The translations under genes were made by a program, and so were the position numbers. Source: Chloroflexota bacterium (GTDB lineage Bacteria > Chloroflexota > Anaerolineae > Anaerolineales > DRKV01). From it: a stretch of DNA of 7,621 nt. Shown piece by piece: positions 1 to 4,503 of the stretch. How positions within the stretch are numbered: the stretch's first letter is position 1; each line of letters begins with the position of its first letter. Below the pieces are notes generated by a model. That model was given only the letters and a program-made list of their open reading frames with translations. It had not been told where the DNA came from and did not search any database. Location of the stretch: NCBI GenBank assembly GCA_011051635.1, contig DRKV01000471.1, positions 1-7,621 on the forward strand, written 5' to 3'.

Positions 1-1
1 A

Positions 2-106
2 AACCCCGCCCGCCGCGCCGCCCTGGGCGCGCAAGCCCGCCGCGATGCTGTACAATATGACTGGCGCGTTCGCGCCCGGCGGATTGTGGAGGTGGTGACT
101 GGGTAA
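2..106 (+). CDS. C-terminal end of a probable group 1 (GT4-type) glycosyltransferase, 5' partial
   Basis: The frame beginning at base 2 is open for 34 codons and stops at TAA 104-106; the gene starts before the window. The peptide is Arg/Ala-rich and ends with the pattern LGAQARRDAVQYDW followed by RARRIVEVV. This resembles the last two helices of GT-B glycosyltransferases of the group 1 family, where a run like 'LG..AR......fdW...a..ileVy' closes the protein. Such enzymes transfer a sugar from a nucleotide-sugar donor in cell-envelope or exopolysaccharide synthesis. The catalytic part is not in the window, so acceptor and donor cannot be inferred. The final residues T-G and the stop are encoded by the first units of the repeat array that follows. 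The family call rests only on this short tail and is moderately sure. Confidence 0.6.
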   Translation, partial: NPARRAALGAQARRDAVQYDWRVRARRIVEVVTG

Positions 107-156
107 CTGGGGGAGTGGGTGAGTAGGTGACTGGGTAAATGGGCAACTGGGTAACG
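96..156 (+). repeat. Degenerate octamer tandem array (gap 1, first half)
   Basis: Seven uninterrupted 8-nt units run from 96 to 151: TGACTGGG (twice), TAACTGGG, GGAGTGGG, TGAGTAGG, TAAATGGG and CAACTGGG, with a partial eighth unit to 156. The consensus is roughly TRACTGGG, or GGTRACTG in another phase. The first two units encode the last residues and TAA stop of the upstream gene. The array passes directly into the heptamer array at 157. There are no spacers, so it is not CRISPR-like. Confidence 0.9.
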
Positions 157-219
157 GTCAACGGTCCGTCGTCCACGGTCTACTGTCCACCGTTCATCGT
201 CCCCCGTCCACCGTCAGCC
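157..219 (+). repeat. Degenerate heptamer tandem array ending exactly at the hydrolase ATG (gap 1, second half)
   Basis: Nine exact-length 7-nt units fill 157-219, eight beginning GTC and one GTT (for example GTCCACC, GTCCGTC, GTCTACT, GTTCATC). The last unit, GTCAGCC, ends at 219 and the ATG of the next gene is at 220, with no intervening base. No purine-rich ribosome binding site is present. This orientation (GTC on the + strand) is opposite to that in the gaps at 924 and 4233. Confidence 0.92.
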
Positions 220-963
220 ATGCGTCTCTGCCTCGTCCCTCTCAAGACCATCCCCCGCCATCCGCGCCAGAACTGGCGGCGCTTCCAATCCGTCATGGAA
301 TCGGTCGGGACGCGCAAACCGGATTTGGTCTGCCTGCCGGAATGCACCTTCACCGGCTATCTCTACGAGGAAGACGACCTGCGCCGCTTTGCGGAGCCTG
401 TCCCCGGCCCCGCCACCGAGGCGATGGGCGCAATCGCCCGCCGCTACGGAACTTTCGTGTGCTTCGGCCTCCTCGAACAATCCGCCGAAGGAGTGTACGA
501 CACCGCCGTCCTGCTGGACAGGGAGGGAGAAATCCGCCTCGTCCAGCGGAAAATCAGCGAGCGCGCCCCATTCGCCCGCGGGGAACGCATCCACAGCGTC
601 GCGACCGAACTGGGGCAACTGGCGATTTTGACCTGCGGCGATTTGTTCGCTCCGCAGGCCGTAGCGCAACTCCCGCCGGAACTGAACCTCCTCCTGGTGC
701 CGATGGCGCGGGCCTTCGCCGGGCGTTCTCCCCACCCGGAACGCTGGGAAACCGAGGAGCGGGCAGCCTATCTCCAGGCGGTCCGGGAAACGAATTCCCT
801 CGCCGCCCTGGTCAACGCCCTGGAAATCGGGGTGGCAGAACCTTCCTTTGGCGGCGCCCTCCTCGTCTCTCCCCGCGGCGAACTTCTCGCCGAATCCCCC
901 CACGGCACGGACGAAGTCCTGTTTATAGACCACGGACGACAGACCACGGACAACGGACGGTAG
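220..963 (+). CDS. Carbon-nitrogen hydrolase (nitrilase/amidase superfamily)
   Basis: This 247-residue protein covers most of a single nitrilase-superfamily domain; members typically have about 260-300 residues. These enzymes hydrolyse nitriles, amides or carbamoyl groups through a Cys-acyl intermediate. The triad is visible: Glu41 in LPECTFTGY, Lys111 in VQRKISERAPFARGER, and Cys139 in LAILTCGDLFAPQ. The N-terminal MRLCLVPL and following helix fit the first beta strand and helix. The ATG at 220 is chosen because an in-frame ATG at 139 would add only repeat-encoded residues. No Shine-Dalgarno sequence precedes it. The last 12 codons (925-960) are encoded by the next heptamer array, which also supplies the TAG stop, so the native C-terminus was probably replaced. 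The substrate cannot be read from sequence. Its position before DNA-repair genes does not suggest a shared pathway. Confidence 0.9.
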   Translation: MRLCLVPLKTIPRHPRQNWRRFQSVMESVGTRKPDLVCLPECTFTGYLYEEDDLRRFAEPVPGPATEAMGAIARRYGTFVCFGLLEQSAEGVYDTAVLLDREGEIRLVQRKISERAPFARGERIHSVATELGQLAILTCGDLFAPQAVAQLPPELNLLLVPMARAFAGRSPHPERWETEERAAYLQAVRETNSLAALVNALEIGVAEPSFGGALLVSPRGELLAESPHGTDEVLFIDHGRQTTDNGR

Positions 964-1000
964 ACCGTGGACGGTGGACGACGGACGGCAGGCCACCGGT
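924..1000 (-). repeat. Degenerate heptamer array, inverted relative to gap 1 (gap 2, first half)
   Basis: Read on the + strand, nine consecutive 7-nt units ending in GAC run from 924 to 986 (CACGGAC, GACAGAC, GGTAGAC, CGTGGAC and similar), followed by two decayed units (GGCAGGC, CACCGGT). On the - strand each is GTC-Y-R-Y-N, the same family as 157-219. The array begins inside the hydrolase gene: the unit GGTAGAC at 959-965 carries its TAG stop. An 18-nt stretch (934-951) recurs exactly at 4292-4309. Confidence 0.92.
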
Positions 1001-1001
1001 C

Positions 1002-1044
1002 TCATCATCTCATCACCTCATCACCCCATTATCTCCCTCCCCCC
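1002..1044 (-). repeat. Degenerate octamer array before the helicase start (gap 2, second half)
   Basis: Five 8-nt units can be set out on the + strand: TCATCATC (1002), TCATCACC (1010 and 1018), CCATTATC (1026) and TCCCTCCC (1034), followed by CCC and the ATG at 1045. On the - strand the units read GGTGATGA, close to the GGTRACTG octamers of gap 1. The order heptamer-then-octamer on the + strand is therefore the inverted form of the gap 1 element. The tract next to the ATG is pure pyrimidine and contains CCTCC, so no Shine-Dalgarno site exists. Confidence 0.88.
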
Positions 1045-3273
1045 ATGTTCACCCCCCGACCCGCGCAGCAGAAAATCCTGGCCTACACCGGCGGCAAGAT
1101 GGGCGTCTCCGCCGTCCCCGGCAGCGGCAAGACCTGGACTCTTTCCCGCCTGGCCGCCGACCTGATTTCCGGCGGCTACCTGGACCTGGAACAGGAAGTG
1201 CTCATCGTCACCCTGGTCAACGCCGCGGTAGAGAATTTTTCGGCGCGCATCAACCACTTCGTCGGGGAGCGCGGCCTGCTGCCCCGCATGGGCTACCGCG
1301 TCCGCACTCTCCACGGACTGGCGCACGACATCGTGCGCGAGCGCCCCGGCCTGGTCGGGCTGGCGGAGGACTTCGAAATTCTGGACGAGCGCGCCGTGCA
1401 GGAACTGCTTCGCGAGGTGGCGCACCTGTGGCTCAGGGCGCATCCGGCTTTCACGATGGAGTATCTCGCCCCCGATGTGCGCAACCCGGAGGGGGTCATC
1501 CGCAAGCAACTCCCCAAACTGGTGGAAGACCTGGCCGTGGCCTTCATCCGCACCGCCAAAGACCGGCAACTCTCCCCCCAGGAACTGCGCGCCCGCCTGG
1601 ACGAAGTGCCCCTCCCCCTCCCGCTGGCCGAGATGGGGCAGGAAATCTACGCCGAATACCAGCGCGCCCTGGCCTACCGCGGGGCGGTGGATTTCGACGA
1701 CCTCATCCGCCTGGCGCTGGATGCCCTCCAAAGCGACCCCGACTATCTGGAGCGGCTGCGCGCCCGCTGGCCCTACATCCTGGAAGACGAAGCCCAGGAC
1801 AGCAGCCGCCTGCAAGAGCGGATTTTGCGCCTTTTGGCGGGGGAGGGCGGCAACTGGGTGCGGGTCGGCGACCCCAATCAGGCCATCTACGAGACTTTTA
1901 CCACCGCCAACCCCCGTTTCCTGCGGGATTTCCTGCGCGAGCCTTTCGTCACGGCGCGGGATTTGCCCAATTCGGGGCGCTCCACCCTGAGCATCATCGC
2001 CCTCGCCAACCGCCTGATAGACTGGACCCGTCAGGAGCACCCCATCCCCGAGGCGCGGGACGCCCTCTCCCTGCCGCACATCGAGCCTACCCCGCCGGGG
2101 GACCCCCAGCCCAATCCGCCCGACGACCCGGCGGAGGTGCGTCTGGTGCTTCGCAAGTTCACCCCCGAAGGGGAGGTCAAAGCCGTCGCTGATTCGCTGG
2201 TCCGCACCCTGGCGGAACATCCCGACTGGACGGTGGCGGTGCTCACCCCCCGCAACCGGCGCGGTTTCGACCTGACCGAGGAACTCAAACGCCGCGGCAT
2301 CCCCTACGTGGACGACATGCTCCGCAGCACGAGCGTGACCCGCGCCACCGCCGGGGCGCTGACCTACGCCCTCCAATACCTGGCGCGCCCGGCCTCCGCC
2401 GCCAAACTGGCGAATCTCTACCAGGTGTGGCGCAGGGAGGCCCGCGAGGACCCCGACCTGTGGAAGCGCGTCCAGGAGCAGGCCAAAATTCTGCGCGCCT
2501 GCCCCCGCCTGGAAACCTTCCTGTGGCCCCGCCCCGGAGAAGACTACCTCGACGGCCTGGGGCTGGAGAGCAGCGACCCCCAGACTTACGCCGATTTATC
2601 CGATTTTCGGCGGGTGGTGCGCCGCTGGCAGCAGGCGGTGCAGTTGCCCGTGGACCAGTTGCTCCTCACCCTGGCGCAGGATTTGTTCACCGAACCGGTA
2701 CGCCTGGCATTGACCCACAAACTGGCCGGTCTGCTGCGGCAGGCGCGCGATTTGCACCCCGACTGGCGGCTTCACGAACTGACCGACGAGTTGCGCCTCA
2801 TCGCCCAAAACGAGCGCCGTTTTCTCGGCCTCTCCCAACAGGAGAGCGGTTTCGACCCCGAAGCGTACAAGGGCAAGGTCGTGGTGGCGACCATCCACAA
2901 GGCCAAAGGGCTGGAGTGGGACCGCGTTTACCTCATGTCGGTCAGCAATTACGATTTCCCCTCCGGCCAGCCGGAAGACACCTACATCTCCGAGCCGTGG
3001 TACCTGCGCGGACGGCTCAATCTCCCCGCCGAGGCCCTGGAGCAATTGCGCCTGGCGCTGGGCGAGGAGGGCGAGGACTGGTACGAAGAAGGCCGCGCCA
3101 CCCTCGCCGCCCGCCTGGACTACGTCCGCGAGCGTCTGCGCCTGCTCTATGTGGGCATCACCCGCGCCCGCCGCTCCCTGGTCATCACCTGGAACACAGG
3201 CCGCCGCGGCCAGTCCCACCCCGCGTTGCCGTTTCAGGCGTTGGTGGAGGGGGGAGGGGGAACCAGGGATTAG
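1045..3273 (+). CDS. UvrD/Rep-family SF1A DNA helicase (ATP-dependent, 3'-5')
   Basis: This 742-residue protein carries the full superfamily 1A helicase motif set. It has a Q-motif-like RPAQQ (residues 5-9), Walker A AVPGSGKT (23-30, Lys29), motif Ia near 53-65, Walker B ILEDEAQD (Asp248, Glu249), motif III VGDPNQAIY (274-282), motif IV NSGRST (Arg312), motif V TIHKAKGLEW (616-625) and motif VI LYVGITRAR (701-709, Arg707 and Arg709). Such enzymes unwind duplex DNA 3' to 5' using ATP in repair, replication restart or end resection. It is as long as UvrD, Rep and PcrA but has no C-terminal nuclease domain. A separate RecB-like nuclease follows, which suggests a split helicase-nuclease, although physical pairing is not shown. 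Upstream in-frame GTG/ATG options fall in repeat sequence, so the ATG at 1045 is preferred. The final residues T-R-D and the TAG come from the next repeat array. A specific name (uvrD, rep or pcrA) is not justified. Confidence 0.95.
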   Translation: MFTPRPAQQKILAYTGGKMGVSAVPGSGKTWTLSRLAADLISGGYLDLEQEVLIVTLVNAAVENFSARINHFVGERGLLPRMGYRVRTLHGLAHDIVRERPGLVGLAEDFEILDERAVQELLREVAHLWLRAHPAFTMEYLAPDVRNPEGVIRKQLPKLVEDLAVAFIRTAKDRQLSPQELRARLDEVPLPLPLAEMGQEIYAEYQRALAYRGAVDFDDLIRLALDALQSDPDYLERLRARWPYILEDEAQDSSRLQERILRLLAGEGGNWVRVGDPNQAIYETFTTANPRFLRDFLREPFVTARDLPNSGRSTLSIIALANRLIDWTRQEHPIPEARDALSLPHIEPTPPGDPQPNPPDDPAEVRLVLRKFTPEGEVKAVADSLVRTLAEHPDWTVAVLTPRNRRGFDLTEELKRRGIPYVDDMLRSTSVTRATAGALTYALQYLARPASAAKLANLYQVWRREAREDPDLWKRVQEQAKILRACPRLETFLWPRPGEDYLDGLGLESSDPQTYADLSDFRRVVRRWQQAVQLPVDQLLLTLAQDLFTEPVRLALTHKLAGLLRQARDLHPDWRLHELTDELRLIAQNERRFLGLSQQESGFDPEAYKGKVVVATIHKAKGLEWDRVYLMSVSNYDFPSGQPEDTYISEPWYLRGRLNLPAEALEQLRLALGEEGEDWYEEGRATLAARLDYVRERLRLLYVGITRARRSLVITWNTGRRGQSHPALPFQALVEGGGGTRD

Positions 3274-3402
3274 GGAGCAGGGATTGGGGAACAGCGTACA
3301 GCGTACAACGTACAACGTACATCGCACCTCGCACGTCGCACGTCCTCCGCACCCCCGCACCTCGCACGTGATACGTGACACGTGACACCTGGTACTTGAT
3401 AC
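3258..3402 (-). repeat. Block-structured heptamer array ending exactly at the nuclease ATG (gap 3)
   Basis: This gap is almost entirely heptamers, in consecutive blocks: AGGGATT/AGGGAGC types (3258-3292), AGCGTAC twice and AACGTAC twice (3293-3320), then ATCGCAC, CTCGCAC and GTCGCAC (3321-3341). An irregular 8- and 11-nt patch follows (3342-3360), then CTCGCAC, GTGATAC, GTGACAC twice, CTGGTAC and TTGATAC (3361-3402). The next base is the A of the ATG at 3403. On the - strand most units begin with GT, as in the other heptamer arrays. CACGTG palindromes at 3365 and 3379 arise at unit junctions. The helicase stop TAG (3271-3273) lies inside this array. No octamer section is visible here. Confidence 0.88.
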
Positions 3403-4230
3403 ATGATTCTCAGCCAAAGTTCCCTCCAGGATTTCGTAGATTGCGAGCGCCGCTTCCAACTGCGCTACTTGCTGCGCGTCGCCTGGCCCGCTCCACAGGC
3501 CGAACCGCAACTGGAACACGAGCGCCGCATGAAGCAGGGAATCCTCTTCCACCGCCTGGCGCACCAGCGGATGCTGGGTATCCCTTCCGAAAAACTGGAC
3601 GCCATGCAGATGGAGCCGCCCCTCGACCGCTGGTGGCGCGCCCACAGCCGGACTTTCCTCCCCTTCCTGGCTTCCCTCGGAGAACCGCTCTACCGCTACC
3701 CCGAAATCACCCTGATGGGGAAGATGGGGCAATTCCGCCTCATGGCGCGCTACGACCTGTTGCTCGTCCAGCCGGGGGAGCGCGTTCTCATCGTGGACTG
3801 GAAGACGGGCCGCCGCCCGCGCCGCCCCCGGATGGCGCAGCGCGTCCAGACCCGCCTGTACCCCTTCCTGCTCGCTCAATCGGGGGCGTTCCTCAACGCG
3901 GGCCGCCCCTGGGAGGCGGAGCAAATCGAGATGCTCTACTGGTTCGCCGAAGCCCCCACAGAATCGATGCGCTTTCCCTACTCCGCCGCGGCGCGGGAAG
4001 ACGACCGCCAATACCTGAACGCCCTCCTGGAGCGCATCGCCGCCCTGCCGACCGGTGAATTGCTCCCCCCCGCCGAGGACGAACGCGCCTGCCGCTTCTG
4101 CGTGTACCGTTCCCTGTGCGCCCGCGGCATCTCCGCTGCTCCCTTCGCCGAGCGGGAAGAAGAAGCCGCCCCCGAGGAAGCCCCCGCCTGGGAAGTGGAC
4201 TTCGATGCCATCGAGCCGGTGGCGTTTTAG
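3403..4230 (+). CDS. PD-(D/E)XK nuclease, RecB/Cas4/AddB-like, with predicted 4Fe-4S cluster
   Basis: This 275-residue protein has the features of RecB-family exonucleases. The N-terminus SQSSLQDFVDCERRF matches the usual 'S.S.l..f..CP..F' opening. GILFH contains the motif with His50, ARYDLLL carries Asp118, and VDWKTG gives Asp132-x-Lys134. The Q-x-x-x-Y motif is Gln149/Tyr153. Cys14 plus Cys230, Cys233 and Cys239 (CxxCxxxxxC) match the arrangement that holds a 4Fe-4S cluster in AddB and Cas4 nucleases. The protein should therefore be an iron-sulfur DNA exonuclease acting in the cytoplasm with Mg2+ or Mn2+. Lying directly after a nuclease-less UvrD-type helicase and before RecJ, it is a natural partner for DNA-end resection, which is an inference. 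The ATG at 3403 is preferred because the conserved region starts at residue 3. No cas1 or cas2 is in view, so a CRISPR role is not supported. Confidence 0.92.
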   Translation: MILSQSSLQDFVDCERRFQLRYLLRVAWPAPQAEPQLEHERRMKQGILFHRLAHQRMLGIPSEKLDAMQMEPPLDRWWRAHSRTFLPFLASLGEPLYRYPEITLMGKMGQFRLMARYDLLLVQPGERVLIVDWKTGRRPRRPRMAQRVQTRLYPFLLAQSGAFLNAGRPWEAEQIEMLYWFAEAPTESMRFPYSAAAREDDRQYLNALLERIAALPTGELLPPAEDERACRFCVYRSLCARGISAAPFAEREEEAAPEEAPAWEVDFDAIEPVAF

Positions 4231-4232
4231 GC

Positions 4233-4367
4233 GATAGACCGTGGACGGTAGACGGTGGACCGTGGACGACGGACGGTTGACCGTGGACGGTGGACGACAG
4301 ACCACGGACTACGGACTGTGGACTGTGGACTACGGAGACTACGGACTACAAACGATAGACCGTAGAC
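4233..4367 (-). repeat. Long degenerate heptamer array (gap 4, first half)
   Basis: Nineteen consecutive units begin two bases after the nuclease stop codon. Eighteen are exactly 7 nt and one is 9 nt (4331-4339). On the + strand every unit ends in GAC or AAC, for example CGTGGAC, GGTGGAC, GACGGAC, TACGGAC and TGTGGAC. On the - strand the rule is GTC-Y-R-Y-N in 17 of 19 units by hand count. Bases 4255-4281 are the reverse complement of 157-183 at 25 of 27 positions. The array happens to be open in the recJ frame, but 7-nt periodicity and similarity to non-coding arrays argue against translation. Confidence 0.93.
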
Positions 4368-4503
4368 ATCCATCCATCTCCCCACCCCATCACCCCACCA
4401 CCCCATCACCTCATCATCTCCCCACCTCATCACCTCATCATCCCCCCACCCCACTCACCCCATCACTTTCCCCCTTGCCCACTTTCCAACTTTCCCCTCC
4501 CCC
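4368..4503 (-). repeat. Octamer arrays reaching into the recJ start region (gap 4, second half)
   Basis: Two related octamer blocks follow the heptamers. The first (about 4371-4467) has units such as CCATCACC, TCATCACC, TCATCATC, TCCCCACC and CCACCACC, with one 9-nt unit at 4451. The second (4464-4495) is built of CACTTTCC, CCCTTGCC, CACTTTCC and AACTTTCC, then a C-rich tail. On the - strand all fit a loose GGnnAnTG pattern, like the octamers of gaps 1 and 2. The only in-frame start-type codon between the heptamers and the conserved part of RecJ, TTG at 4475, lies inside this array. Confidence 0.88.

Noticed and set aside
51..56. TACAAT as a promoter -10 box ahead of the hydrolase gene
   Set aside because: It lies inside the coding tail of the upstream glycosyltransferase, has no -35 partner, and is far from the next start.
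342..2192. 616-codon open frame on the + strand overlapping the hydrolase and helicase
   Set aside because: Its product is Pro/Arg/Gly-rich low-complexity sequence, typical of the alternative frame of high-GC genes; the genes in the other frame have full catalytic motifs.
3365..3384. CACGTG palindromes as operator sites
   Set aside because: They are produced at the junctions of the heptamer units and carry no independent evidence of protein binding.
2596..4305. 569-codon open frame on the - strand across helicase, gap 3 and nuclease
   Set aside because: It is the antisense shadow of two well-supported genes and shows no recognisable domain.
4241..4474. Repeat-encoded N-terminal extension of RecJ from GTG 4241
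   Set aside because: The sequence is entirely 7- and 8-nt tandem units of the same families as non-coding gaps; an open frame here is explained by unit composition. It remains possible and is noted under the recJ start finding.
96..4503. CRISPR array
   Set aside because: Units are 7-8 nt, adjacent without unique spacers, and degenerate; no cas1 or cas2 is present. The Cas4-like nuclease is better explained as a RecB-family repair enzyme.
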